Shown: piece after piece, positions 16,821 through 25,528 of the stretch | Position numbering within the stretch: the first letter of the stretch is position 1 | Layout: every line of letters starts with the position of its first letter | Origin: Sipunculus nudus | Taxonomy: Eukaryota; Annelida; Sipuncula; Golfingiida; Sipunculidae | Direction: 5' to 3' | DNA: 64,000 nt | NCBI GenBank assembly: GCA_026874595.1 | Contig: JAPPUL010000068.1 | Location: 1,065,001-1,129,000, forward strand | Program-made: the position numbers and the translations under genes | The notes under the pieces: model-generated | Databases searched by the model: none | What the model saw: only the letters and a program-made list of their open reading frames with translations | Told to the model about the DNA's origin: nothing

Positions 16821-19550
16821 TCAGTTTACAAAAGAACAACGACTTGCAGGTGTTCGGGTATCCATATTCCGACCGCGGTTTATATGATCGTCTATCTCTG
16901 CACCACTACCAAGCATGCGGCCATATAAAAACGCTGTGAACGCACTGTTTTCTAGTTGTCTCTCATTTACTTTACCAGCTTTAAACTCATTCCAGAATAT
17001 CTTAAGCAGTATTACTGCTATAACAGCATCGATATTTACGCAGTATACTTCCTTCGATACCCCGTTCTTATAAAGCGCATTTACAAGTTCATGATAGAAA
17101 TCTAGGAATATATTATAGGTACCCTTAGATTCAAATAACTCCCGAACAAATACCTCCCGCGGATCGTAATTTACACTTTTTCCCTTAAACACAGGATGAT
17201 TTATACAGGGCACCTTCTCGTAACTTATATTTCCAAGCTCTTTTTGATTCTTCTTATACCCTTTATAGGATAGTGCATAGTCGTTTGCTAGCTTTTTTAT
17301 GTTTATATTATGATCCCTATTCCCAGGGTCATCCAGATTCGTTTTGTTAAACTGCCCAATTAAAAAGTTCATTGCCTCATATCCATTGCCTCCATGTGCA
17401 AAACCTGTATGAGTAAGAAAACCACAAAACGCTTTGTTTATTTGTACCCTTTTTGGATCTTCTGGGCCATCTGAGCTAACTGCTCCTTTTGCTCCTTGTC
17501 CGGATATTGTCCCCGGACCATTACTTATTACAAGTCCCATAAGTACGTTAAACGTGAAAAGTTCCTCATCAAGCGGCTTTTTATGCGACATTGCCATAAA
17601 CGTCGTTTGTCCAAATGTGTATTCTTTTACAAGCTCTTTAATATCCACGCCTACAAACGCTTTGTTTCGATGAGCCTTCTCCCCTGCACTAACTCCAACT
17701 AGTGTTGCGTAAATTTTAAAATACCAAGGAAGATTTATAAGGCTTGTTATAGATAACTTCTTTAATGCCAGGGCCCTCCAGCCTAGTGTTAGCGTTATTA
17801 TTCCAAGCAGCAGTTCCCGTGTTAGCTTCTTTCCTTCTTTTTGTGCAATTCCTTTTACAAATTTATAAAAGATACTATTTGCATCCTCAAGCGCTTTTTC
17901 CATTATTGGAATTAGAACGGACAAATGATCAGCTTCTTCCTCGTTTAAGACAGATGTGTCTTTTAAACTTTGAGCTTTGTTTAGTATTTCTGCATCGTAA
18001 TTTAGCGGGTCTTCAAGCCCTGTAAGCTTAAATGAATTAATAAGCTGTTCTGTAAGCTTTTGAGCCTTCATTATCTTTTTTTGACCCACAAGGGCAAGTG
18101 CACTTAAGATGGCGGTATTTGGAGTATTACCATTTTCAAGCGACTGTTCATAAGCCCTAAGTTCTATACTCCCCTCCAAATAGACATGAGTATTTAGCGC
18201 TACATTTATAAGTTTTCTCTCTTTGTCGCATTCTGGATATAGTTTAGTTATAGACATTAATACATTATCTTCAAAATTGTGCTTTGAGGCGTCTAATATC
18301 GATATGTTGTGTAGTGTTGTAACTTGGCTTACAGGATCCATTTTAGAAGCCCCACTTGTATCCTTTAGGCTTTGACGGGGAAACGATGTTCCTATTTGTT
18401 TATTTACATGGTCTATCTGCTCATCATATGGTTCAATTGCCCTTACAATAGGAACATCCAGTTCCTTCGGTAGTTTTAAACCTTGAGTGTTCCCAAACCA
18501 CGCTTTCCTTGATAAATCACCTTGTGGTTCAAAATCCGGCTTTATACCGTTTAGTGCCATAACTTTTGTCATAGCTTCAGGAATATATGAAATATTAGTT
18601 ACAACCGCTCCTTTACTTGAGCATATCGGATTCTCAGGAGTGTATAATCCATCTACACCTAAGATCTGCATAAACCACTTTTCTTTGGAAAGAGCATCAT
18701 CCCCAGCTCCCGCAAGAGAACCTGCATGTCCAACCGCTTTTGTTAGTCTTGATTTCCAACGCCCAACAACGCATGCTATAACTGGTTTTTGAGGTGTTAT
18801 AGCATATTCGTAATAGCCGCCAGGCTCGATATACATTACAGCGGCTTTGCTTCTTTTGTCATTGTTAAAGGCATGTATAAATTCTTTGGCTGAGTAATGT
18901 ATATATACATCTTTTCCGCTTGATACTGATGCTGTAGTACCCCATCCATCTGTAAGCAAGTATCCGGCTATGGTTGTTGTGAAACTGCCTGAGTTTGAAT
19001 ATATAGCAACTGAGCCTGGACGAAGCGACTCCTCAGGATTTGTGCCGCCAAGTGCACCGCCAAGTCGTACTTTATTATGTGAGTCTGCAAGCCCCAAGCA
19101 GTTACTACCAAAAATATCTATCCCATGCATTTGTCCAAGCGCTCTTATTATCCTTGCATCTTTTACCGACACCTTTTCTGTTAGGATTATTATCTTTTTT
19201 AGATCATCTTTATTATTTCGTATCGCCTCAACAACTGCATCCCGAACCCCACTTGGTGGCATGTAGATTACTGCTACGTTGAATTTGTGTCCTGCATTAA
19301 GCCCTTCTGTTATATTATTGTATACAGGAATGTCTCCTATTTTAGTCTTTACGACTTGTCCCGTGCGTCCGGGCGCTGTGCCAAATACAACATTCCCTCC
19401 TGAGAAGGTATGGCTTATGGGCGTTACCCCCCGACTTTCATTGCCTGTTATGTTCATCACACATACTCTATCTTCTTTTGTTGCAAGTTCCTCAAGCGAG
19501 TTTATACCAACGTAATATTTAGCAAATTCTTTTATACCTCTTTTATGCAT
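16821..19550 (-). CDS. ATP-citrate-lyase-like large subunit (CoA-ligase plus citryl-CoA lyase domains)
   Basis: The N-terminal third (1-340) is a succinyl-CoA-synthetase-type CoA-binding and ligase unit: GGTNPEESLRPGSVAIYSNSG and the phospho-His motif GHAGSLAGAGDD with His275. The C-terminal part (about 610-909) resembles the citrate-synthase-like lyase domain: FTFNVLMGLVISNGPG, CINHPVF (His785) and VNIDAVIAVIL (Asp841). At 909 residues it is about 300 longer than bacterial AclA (near 610); the extra is a helical stretch between 345 and 610. The position of the first lyase histidine of human ACLY seems to be Asn677. An ideal AGGAGG precedes the ATG. It is co-transcribed with the ATP-grasp subunit. 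Confidence 0.82.
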   Translation of the reverse strand: MHKRGIKEFAKYYVGINSLEELATKEDRVCVMNITGNESRGVTPISHTFSGGNVVFGTAPGRTGQVVKTKIGDIPVYNNITEGLNAGHKFNVAVIYMPPSGVRDAVVEAIRNNKDDLKKIIILTEKVSVKDARIIRALGQMHGIDIFGSNCLGLADSHNKVRLGGALGGTNPEESLRPGSVAIYSNSGSFTTTIAGYLLTDGWGTTASVSSGKDVYIHYSAKEFIHAFNNDKRSKAAVMYIEPGGYYEYAITPQKPVIACVVGRWKSRLTKAVGHAGSLAGAGDDALSKEKWFMQILGVDGLYTPENPICSSKGAVVTNISYIPEAMTKVMALNGIKPDFEPQGDLSRKAWFGNTQGLKLPKELDVPIVRAIEPYDEQIDHVNKQIGTSFPRQSLKDTSGASKMDPVSQVTTLHNISILDASKHNFEDNVLMSITKLYPECDKERKLINVALNTHVYLEGSIELRAYEQSLENGNTPNTAILSALALVGQKKIMKAQKLTEQLINSFKLTGLEDPLNYDAEILNKAQSLKDTSVLNEEEADHLSVLIPIMEKALEDANSIFYKFVKGIAQKEGKKLTRELLLGIITLTLGWRALALKKLSITSLINLPWYFKIYATLVGVSAGEKAHRNKAFVGVDIKELVKEYTFGQTTFMAMSHKKPLDEELFTFNVLMGLVISNGPGTISGQGAKGAVSSDGPEDPKRVQINKAFCGFLTHTGFAHGGNGYEAMNFLIGQFNKTNLDDPGNRDHNINIKKLANDYALSYKGYKKNQKELGNISYEKVPCINHPVFKGKSVNYDPREVFVRELFESKGTYNIFLDFYHELVNALYKNGVSKEVYCVNIDAVIAVILLKIFWNEFKAGKVNERQLENSAFTAFLYGRMLGSGAEIDDHINRGRNMDTRTPASRCSFVN

Positions 19551-19586
19551 TATATCCTCCTATTAACATTTTTTTATATAAGCTCT

Positions 19587-20849
19587 TTATAGTCCAAGCG
19601 ACTTCTCAAGCATCTTATGCCCTTCTTGTGCCATCCATTCGTCTGCCATCTTTGCATAGTTTATTATCTCGCTCATCGCACTGTCGTAGCCAAACATCTT
19701 GTAAGGCAGTCCTAGTGCATCTAGTGTGTTTCGCATGTAGTCCATCCCTCGTATAAGATTTGGCCCGCCGCGCCCAATAACCACATATAGAGGCTTTTTA
19801 TCCTTTTGAAAAAAATCACGCAGAGCATCAGCCATTGCACGGAAAGTTTCATAAATATCTGTATTATTTGCCTTGCCTCCAATTATAAAAAGAACGTTAC
19901 TTTGTGGTAACCAGTATTTATAACATATTCTTGCCACTTCCTTCATCTTTTCATAGGGCGGATTACCCCCAAAGTCAGACGATATTGTTGCATGCTCTCC
20001 TAAAAGCTCAGTTACTAATGCATTTGCACCTCCGCCAAAGGTCATCGCCGTTATTGTCCCTTTGTCGTTTATTACAAATACATCACTTTGACCCTGATAG
20101 GTTCGTAGCTGGTTTATCTCTTGCTCGAACTCTGAATAGTCGCTTGCAAAGGCTGATGATGGAATTTTAAGTCGGGTCCAATTCGGGTCGTCTATATCAA
20201 ATGAACATTTAAAATCGCAGGCTACAGGTATAAGACGTTTGCCTTCTTGACGCATCCTTATTGGGTTTAGCTCTACCATATTCATCCCATAATTATTCAA
20301 CAAATCCCATAGCTTAGGTAAATGCTGAACTAATGGACTTATTAGCTCTTTTGGCGCGCCAAGCTTTATTAGTGCGTTTGATACCATGAATCCTTTAAAG
20401 CCGGTTAGGGGATCGAAGGGTATGCTAATTAGTTTATCTTTTGGCAGGTCTTCTATATCTATTCCTCCGTGGTGGGTTATCGTTAGTGTCGGCGCTCGGT
20501 ATTCTGTATTGTCCATTATCGATACGTAAACTTCGTGCTTTGTCGGTACTGCCGATTCGTACGTTACCCCATAAGCCTTAACCTCTCTCCCGCAAAACTC
20601 ATGCTTTGCAAAAAATAACCTCTCCTTCTCACGTAAGGCATCTTCTATATTAGCTGCACGCCCAATTAATCCTGCCTTCCCTTTCTTACCTATTCCACCT
20701 TGGAAACACGGCTTTATAAATATCTCCTTATGACGCTTTATAAGCTCTTTTATCTCCTTTGCACTTGCATCCGGGCCAAGCACCTCAGAGCAGGGGTAAT
20801 TTACGTATTTTAGTATCTTTGACCCCCAAAGCATTCCAGTTAGTTGCAT
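19587..20849 (-). CDS. ATP-citrate-lyase-like ATP-grasp subunit
   Basis: A 420-residue ATP-grasp protein of the succinyl-CoA synthetase beta / ATP-citrate lyase type: substrate and ATP region IFIKPCFQGGIGKKGKAG (48-65), metal-binding MVELNPIR, FGGGANAL, and a C-terminal flavodoxin-like CoA-ligase part with DFGGNPPYEKM and VVIGRGGPN. Together with the downstream large subunit it would convert citrate, CoA and ATP to acetyl-CoA and oxaloacetate, either in a reductive TCA cycle or to supply cytosolic acetyl-CoA. AGGAGGG lies eight bases before the ATG. The gap to the next gene is 36 bases. Confidence 0.85.
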   Translation of the reverse strand: MQLTGMLWGSKILKYVNYPCSEVLGPDASAKEIKELIKRHKEIFIKPCFQGGIGKKGKAGLIGRAANIEDALREKERLFFAKHEFCGREVKAYGVTYESAVPTKHEVYVSIMDNTEYRAPTLTITHHGGIDIEDLPKDKLISIPFDPLTGFKGFMVSNALIKLGAPKELISPLVQHLPKLWDLLNNYGMNMVELNPIRMRQEGKRLIPVACDFKCSFDIDDPNWTRLKIPSSAFASDYSEFEQEINQLRTYQGQSDVFVINDKGTITAMTFGGGANALVTELLGEHATISSDFGGNPPYEKMKEVARICYKYWLPQSNVLFIIGGKANNTDIYETFRAMADALRDFFQKDKKPLYVVIGRGGPNLIRGMDYMRNTLDALGLPYKMFGYDSAMSEIINYAKMADEWMAQEGHKMLEKSLGL

Positions 20850-21208
20850 GCGAAATCCCTCCTAGGTTATAAGTTGTCTTTAATATAGGAAATAGCCTTC
20901 AGTTTATAAGATTATTCTTAACTTTAGACTATAGTATATTTTTAAGCATTATTTATTTTTTTACTTTGATTCGATAAAGAAGATTTTAGCCAAATGCCAA
21001 GTTACAACATTTTTTGCACTTTATGATTACCTTTTTTTTAACGCCTTAAGAATAATAAATTATTAATTCTTTGCAAAGAAATACATTTAAATAAATTACC
21101 TTTTACATTTTGAATGTGTTTTTGAGTGTATGGACACAGTGTTTGCATCTTTTTAAAGCATCTTTTTTTAAAGATAGTATATATCGTTTTTTTAGAGGAG
21201 ATAAGTCT
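20850..21208. other. Divergent AT-rich intergenic region
   Basis: This 359-base gap separates the ATP-citrate-lyase operon from the TM2 protein gene. It must hold promoters for both directions, but no -35/-10 pair is convincing. Homopolymer T tracts are frequent. I see no RNA gene. Confidence 0.5.
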
Positions 21209-21709
21209 ATGACACAAAGTACAGTGTACCCTATAAAAGATTTGACTATAGCTTATTTACTTTGGTTTTTATTTGGGTTTTTTGGTATACATAAATTCTA
21301 TCTTCATAGAATCGGTATGGGTATATTTTATATGTTTACTTGTGGCGGCTTTTTTATCGGATGGTTTTTTGACTTGTTTACTATGAGAAGTCAAGTTGAC
21401 AAAGCTAACTTCGCTATTAGGATACAGGCTAAGCAAAATGAAGGCACTTATCAATATGTTGCTGTTGGCAATGTACAGAAAAGAAAATACACCATACAGC
21501 AAAAAGAAAAGGATATTTTGTTAATTGCTAGTAAAAATAAAGGCAAGATTACTCCAACAGAAATTGCTATGCAGAGTGATTTATCTATTGAGGAGGCTGA
21601 GAAGATTCTTAACTCTATGATTGATAGAGGGCATGCAAGACTTGAAGTGTCTGATTCTGGTTCCGTTTTTTATCAGTTTGATCCTTTGTCAAAGGATAAG
21701 GACTATTAA
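21209..21709 (+). CDS. TM2-domain membrane protein with a C-terminal winged-helix-like domain
   Basis: A 166-residue protein. The N-terminal half is a TM2 domain: two hydrophobic helices with the signature FGFFGIHKFYLHR and a cytosolic end FDLFTM. The C-terminal half (about 95-160) reads like a winged helix: ILLIASKNKGKITPTEIA, then LSIEEAEKILNSMIDRG and a beta wing ending in YQFDP. I start at 21209 because GAGGAG lies just upstream; the frame is open back to 21110. Function unknown; a membrane-tethered regulator is one possibility. Confidence 0.75.
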   Translation: MTQSTVYPIKDLTIAYLLWFLFGFFGIHKFYLHRIGMGIFYMFTCGGFFIGWFFDLFTMRSQVDKANFAIRIQAKQNEGTYQYVAVGNVQKRKYTIQQKEKDILLIASKNKGKITPTEIAMQSDLSIEEAEKILNSMIDRGHARLEVSDSGSVFYQFDPLSKDKDY

Positions 21710-21724
21710 ATAAGGACTATTAAC
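21697..21724. repeat. 14-bp tandem repeat over the stop codon of the TM2 gene
   Basis: Two copies of ATAAGGACTATTAA lie end to end; the first contains the stop codon of the TM2 gene, the second is downstream. Confidence 0.85.
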
Positions 21725-21741
21725 CTCTAGCATCTAAAACT

Positions 21742-22371
21742 TCATTTCTTTAGCGAAAGACTTAACCCGTCTCCTATCGCAAGAAATATACTCTCAAATG
21801 AAGAACTTTCTTTTAGCATATTATTAAACTTGCGCATTCCTAAAGCCCCTTCCTTATACCTTTTTAAAGGACGCTTGCTTACAACCTGAGCCTGGAATAG
21901 TATATTATCTGCAACAAGTACACCCCCAGACTTTAGAGCCTTTGTTATAAAACTAAGATAACTTGGATAGTCCTTCTTTATCGCATCAAGAAATATTAAA
22001 TCATACTCCAACTCTTTGCCCTCCAAAAACTTAAGACCATCAACATTCTCTATATTTACGTTTTTATGCTTGCTAAATAATCTCCTGCCCGTCATAACAC
22101 GTTCTTTACTTACATCAAGTGAGGTTAAATTGCCATCGCTACCAAGCCCTTTAGTAATCCATAAACTCGAATACCCCCCGCCAAACCCTATCTCCAGTAC
22201 CTTCTTAGGCCTATAAAGCTTTATTAGCAGATACAAAAACTCTCCTACGTCGTCCTGCACTATGGGAATCTCTTTTGAAAGACCATCCTCCTTAAATCCT
22301 TTTGCATCCTCGAAGGCAAATGATGACAAACTCTTTAAATATAATATGTCTTTTTTTCTTATCTTGCTCAT
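21742..22371 (-). CDS. O-methyltransferase (class I SAM-dependent)
   Basis: A 209-residue methyltransferase of the catechol-O-methyltransferase-like family (PF01596). The SAM-binding motif VLEIGFGGGYSSLW is near 65-78, followed by the acidic LTSLDVS, the metal-binding DLIFLDA, and GGVLVADN. Substrate unknown. AAAGGAG precedes the ATG. It is convergent with the TM2 gene and 142 bases downstream of the small Cys-rich gene. Confidence 0.86.
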   Translation of the reverse strand: MSKIRKKDILYLKSLSSFAFEDAKGFKEDGLSKEIPIVQDDVGEFLYLLIKLYRPKKVLEIGFGGGYSSLWITKGLGSDGNLTSLDVSKERVMTGRRLFSKHKNVNIENVDGLKFLEGKELEYDLIFLDAIKKDYPSYLSFITKALKSGGVLVADNILFQAQVVSKRPLKRYKEGALGMRKFNNMLKESSSFESIFLAIGDGLSLSLKK

Positions 22372-22449
22372 AAAAAAAGCTCCTTTAACTTAGCGTTACG
22401 TTTTGAGTAAACCATATTTTAATGAGTATCTTTTTAAGATAAAGAAATT

Positions 22450-22491
22450 TCTCCTATAAGACATATGAAAAATATATTAAGACATATGAAA
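22450..22491. repeat. Tandem repeat near the first Cys-rich gene
   Basis: Two imperfect copies of a unit around AAGACATATGAAAWATATT lie between the methyltransferase start and the end of the Cys-rich gene; the motif reappears once at about 22856-22866 in the next intergenic gap. Confidence 0.6.
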
Positions 22492-22513
22492 TATATTGTT
22501 TTAGCGGAGTAAG

Positions 22514-22729
22514 CTATCTCGCGTGAGATTCTTTACAACAGTAAAAACATCCATCAACTTTAGGAAAGTGAGTTTTAGCTTTTCTAAGAGCATCTTTACA
22601 TGAGTTATGCTTTCCTAACAAGGTTCTATTTTCTTCATTAGGTAAATAGCTGCATTCGTTAGGACAACTTTCATGAACTTCATGATATCCACCACTTTTA
22701 GCATTCTTGTTTACGCAGTAGTAAGGCAT
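22514..22729 (-). CDS. Small Cys-rich protein, copy 1
   Basis: A 71-residue protein opening MPYYCVNKNAKSGGYHEVHE, with cysteines at 5, 22, 26, 43, 61, 64 and 65 (DGCFYCC at the end). It resembles a small bacterial family with a VNKNAQ...HEVH start and a C-terminal CYYCC, whose function I do not know; metal binding is plausible from the Cys/His content. AAGGAGG and a TATAAT box (22755-22760, reversed) lie upstream. It is a tandem paralogue of the next gene, 377 bases away, with the upstream region duplicated too. Confidence 0.8.
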   Translation of the reverse strand: MPYYCVNKNAKSGGYHEVHESCPNECSYLPNEENRTLLGKHNSCKDALRKAKTHFPKVDGCFYCCKESHAR

Positions 22730-22890
22730 AGCCCCTCCTTAATGCTATTATTTAATTATATAAGCTTAAGGATAATATAAAGAAAGATAAAGTAAAAAAG
22801 ACGCTTTGCCGTGCAGCACAGTAAATAAAGCAGTCTATTTAGTCTTTATACAAAAAAGACATATGAAAAAAGTATGTTAGTCAGCTTAAG

Positions 22891-23106
22891 CTATCTAGTA
22901 TTACACTCTGGACAACAATGAGCACAACCGTCGACTTTAGGAAAGTGAATTATAGCTGCCAGCAAAGCATCTTTACAGGATTTGTGACTTCCAAGCTCAA
23001 TTCTATTTTTCGGATCAGGTAAATAGCTACATTCGTTAGGACAACTTTCATGTACTTCATGGAACCCACCACTTTGAGCATTCTTGTTTACGCAGTAGTA
23101 AGGCAT
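22891..23106 (-). CDS. Small Cys-rich protein, copy 2
   Basis: A 71-residue paralogue of the neighbouring gene, same length and with the same seven cysteines plus an eighth in CCPEC; the C-terminus is DGCAHCCPECNTR. About two thirds of the residues match copy 1 by eye. Its own AAGGAGG and a reversed TATAAT (23132-23137) sit exactly 377 bases from those of copy 1. The two are likely separate transcripts. Function unknown; probably a small metal-binding cytosolic protein. Confidence 0.8.
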   Translation of the reverse strand: MPYYCVNKNAQSGGFHEVHESCPNECSYLPDPKNRIELGSHKSCKDALLAAIIHFPKVDGCAHCCPECNTR

Positions 23107-23215
23107 AAAACCTCCTTAATGCTATTATTTAATTATAGTAAGCTTAAGGATAATATAAAGAAAGATAAAGCAAAAAAAAAGCTGTTTTTACTTGCATACT
23201 AGCAAATAAGCCAAC

Positions 23216-23500
23216 CTAGCCGTCTTTAGTTGGCAATACTACATCAAATGGCTTTATCTCTACATTCCTATAAACCCCGTTTAAATAGTAAGGATCGCAC
23301 TCTATAAATTCCTTAGCTTCCTCTATACTCTTCATCTTAAGCACTATTAAACTTCCACTGCCATCACTAAAAGGTCCAGCTAAAAGTAATTTACCTTCGT
23401 TCTCAAGCTTTTTTAATCGCTTTAAATGCTCTTTTCGATAGCTCTTTCGCTTTGACTTTGAGTCTTCAGTATCTCGTCCGATGACTACATAATATTCCAT
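23216..23500 (-). CDS. YciI-like protein
   Basis: A 94-residue ferredoxin-like fold protein of the YciI/YCII family. The typical features are a central histidine in YRKEHLKRL, LLLAGPFSDGSG and a helix VKMKSIEEAKEF-like stretch followed by DPYYLNGVY. I start at 23500 (MEYYVVIG), after GAGGATAAA; the upstream in-frame ATG at 23569 would overlap the decarboxylase gene. Role uncertain; YciI proteins may be small-molecule hydrolases or dehydrochlorinase-like. Confidence 0.82.
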   Translation of the reverse strand: MEYYVVIGRDTEDSKSKRKSYRKEHLKRLKKLENEGKLLLAGPFSDGSGSLIVLKMKSIEEAKEFIECDPYYLNGVYRNVEIKPFDVVLPTKDG

Positions 23501-23547
23501 ATAATATTTATCCTCTAGCTGTAACTTCGTTAAGACATTAATTAAAA

Positions 23548-25005
23548 CTATTTGAAAAGCCTTTCCCATAAATTGTCTACTTTGCTCTTAACCTCGTCTG
23601 TCATTACTATCTCATTTGGATAATCACGTACCTTTCCCTCTTCTTTAAAACGTCTTGTTGCGTCAAAACCCATCTTTGCTCCTCCAAGCTCGTAAGGCGA
23701 TGAGTGATCTAATTGATCTAAAGGCCCGTCCACTATAAGTACATCACGTTTAGGATCAACATTATTAGACATCCGCCAAAGAACTTCTACATCGTTTTGT
23801 ACATCCACTTCCTTATCCACCACGATTATATATTTTGTCAACATCATCTGTCCCAAACCCCATAACGCACTCATTACCTTTTTAGCTTGGTAGGGATATT
23901 CTTTCTTAATTGACACAAATACAAAATTATGAAATACTCCAAACGATGGGAAATTCATATCTACTATCTCAGGTATAAGCATTTGTATTATTGGTAAGAA
24001 TAAGCGCTCTGTAACTTTGCCCATATACGTATCTTCCATTGGCGGCTTTCCGACTATTATTGTCGGATATATAGGATCTTTTCGTCTTGTTATTGCTTTT
24101 ATGTTTAGGACAGGAAACATATCGGCAAGAGAATAATAGCCTGTATGGTCTCCAAATGGTCCCTCAAGGGCATGCTCCTCATCCGGGTCTATGTAGCCTT
24201 CTAATACTATTTCTGCTTGGGCGGGCACTTTTAAATCTATTGTCTTACAATTAACCATTTCTATACTGTCCTTCATAAGAAAACACGCAAATGTAAACTC
24301 ATCTATAAATGGAGGCAAGGGGGCTGTTGCTGAGAATATTAACGACGGAGGACCTCCAAGCACTACTGCAACTTCCATGCGCTTCTTTAACTTTTTATTC
24401 TTTCTATAATTCGTTGCACCATCATGATGTTTATGCCAATGCATTCCTGTTCGGGTTTTGTCAAATATTTGCAGCCGGTACATACCCGCATTTAGCCTGT
24501 CAAGTTCTGGGTCTTTTGTTATTACTATTGGCAAAGTTATATATCTACCACCATCCTCCGGCCAGCACTTTAATATCGGGTATTTTGTTAGGTCTATATC
24601 TTCTCCCTTCTCCACCACCTCTTGAGAGGCGCCTTTGTTTACGCTTTTTGTATGATATTTAAATAATTTCCCGTACTTTGGAAAAAGCTTTAAGCCTTCT
24701 ATTAAGCTCTTTGGTGGGCTTATTTGGAGAATGTCCTTTATCTCTTCTTGTAGCTCTTGTATAGAATCTATACCAAGTGCTAGGCATAATCTCTTCATCG
24801 AGCCAAACGCATTTATTAGTACCGGGATGTCGCTGCCGAGTGGCTTTTTAAACAATAGTGCTTTGTTTTTTTCTTTTGGGCCTTTACATATCCTGTCCGT
24901 TATCTCGCTTATCTCAAGCACCGGATCTATCTCCTCTTCTATCTCATAAAGCTCACCTGCATCCTTTAAAAGCTTTATATACTCTCTTAAGTTCTTTATT
25001 CCCAA
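23548..25005 (-). CDS. UbiD-family decarboxylase, likely menaquinone (futalosine) pathway
   Basis: A 485-residue UbiD-type prenyl-FMN decarboxylase. Conserved parts include MYRLQIFDKTRTGMHWHKHH (residues 174-193, with the catalytic Arg), LEGPFGDHTGYY (the catalytic Glu) and ELGGAKMGFDAT near the end. Its length and its neighbourhood with a 2Fe-2S ferredoxin and the mqnF gene at 26.6 kb favour the futalosine-pathway decarboxylase (MqnP/MqnL type) over ubiquinone synthesis. The start is TTG with AAGGATAAG upstream. No ubiX is in the window. Confidence 0.85.
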   Translation of the reverse strand: MGIKNLREYIKLLKDAGELYEIEEEIDPVLEISEITDRICKGPKEKNKALLFKKPLGSDIPVLINAFGSMKRLCLALGIDSIQELQEEIKDILQISPPKSLIEGLKLFPKYGKLFKYHTKSVNKGASQEVVEKGEDIDLTKYPILKCWPEDGGRYITLPIVITKDPELDRLNAGMYRLQIFDKTRTGMHWHKHHDGATNYRKNKKLKKRMEVAVVLGGPPSLIFSATAPLPPFIDEFTFACFLMKDSIEMVNCKTIDLKVPAQAEIVLEGYIDPDEEHALEGPFGDHTGYYSLADMFPVLNIKAITRRKDPIYPTIIVGKPPMEDTYMGKVTERLFLPIIQMLIPEIVDMNFPSFGVFHNFVFVSIKKEYPYQAKKVMSALWGLGQMMLTKYIIVVDKEVDVQNDVEVLWRMSNNVDPKRDVLIVDGPLDQLDHSSPYELGGAKMGFDATRRFKEEGKVRDYPNEIVMTDEVKSKVDNLWERLFK

Positions 25006-25140
25006 TTAGTCTTATCCTTTCTACCTTTTTCTAAGCATCACAAAAGCATCGGCTCATTTTTTTTAAAAAACCGGTTTTACAACTATATCAAATAGCGGCT
25101 TTAAAGTCATCACTTTTTAAAAGAATATTTAGATTAGCCT

Positions 25141-25470
25141 TTATAGTAGTGTATTAACGAGGGCTTTTATCTCATCTAGATCATTTGGTATGAAAAGCTC
25201 AAGGTCTTGTAATGCATAACTTTGACAAGCAAGACGCACCCCATCTTCAAGAAGCTGCTTGTCTAGTACCGCAAGCTCCCTTTCGTTTAAGGGACTCATA
25301 AATTCACGCCCACTTAATACTTTAACTACGCATAAACAACAATTACCTTTACCTCCACAACGTGTTTGTATTTTAACGCCCTTCATTAAAAAGTTGTTCA
25401 GCAAACTAACAACAGGGCTTATCTCCACCTCTTCACTCTCTTTCCTATTCACAATCTTTATTTTAGGCAT
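25141..25470 (-). CDS. 2Fe-2S ferredoxin
   Basis: A 109-residue plant-type [2Fe-2S] ferredoxin: Cys38 then C-x5-C-x2-C (CGGKGNCCLC) and a fourth cysteine in LACQSY. One extra cysteine lies inside the loop. It would carry electrons in the cytosol. It lies 135 bases upstream of the UbiD gene on the same strand; no clear ribosome binding site. Confidence 0.88.
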   Translation of the reverse strand: MPKIKIVNRKESEEVEISPVVSLLNNFLMKGVKIQTRCGGKGNCCLCVVKVLSGREFMSPLNERELAVLDKQLLEDGVRLACQSYALQDLELFIPNDLDEIKALVNTLL

Positions 25471-25528
25471 TTATAACGTCTCTATATTTTTTTGTTTAGA
25501 GTTTCAAAAGATATTAACTTACAATTAA

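Larger units (their letters stand above)
22514..23175 (-). repeat. Tandem gene duplication, 377-bp period
   Basis: Coding sequence, ribosome binding site, TATAAT box and about 60 bases of upstream DNA recur at an offset of exactly 377 bases. The upstream segments (22730-22795 and 23107-23172) are nearly identical, whereas the coding parts have diverged more. Confidence 0.85.

Noticed and set aside
25067-25078. Perfect 12-bp palindrome AAAACCGGTTTT between ferredoxin and UbiD genes
   Set aside because: Too short to form a stem-loop, and palindromes of this size are expected by chance; no second copy was seen.
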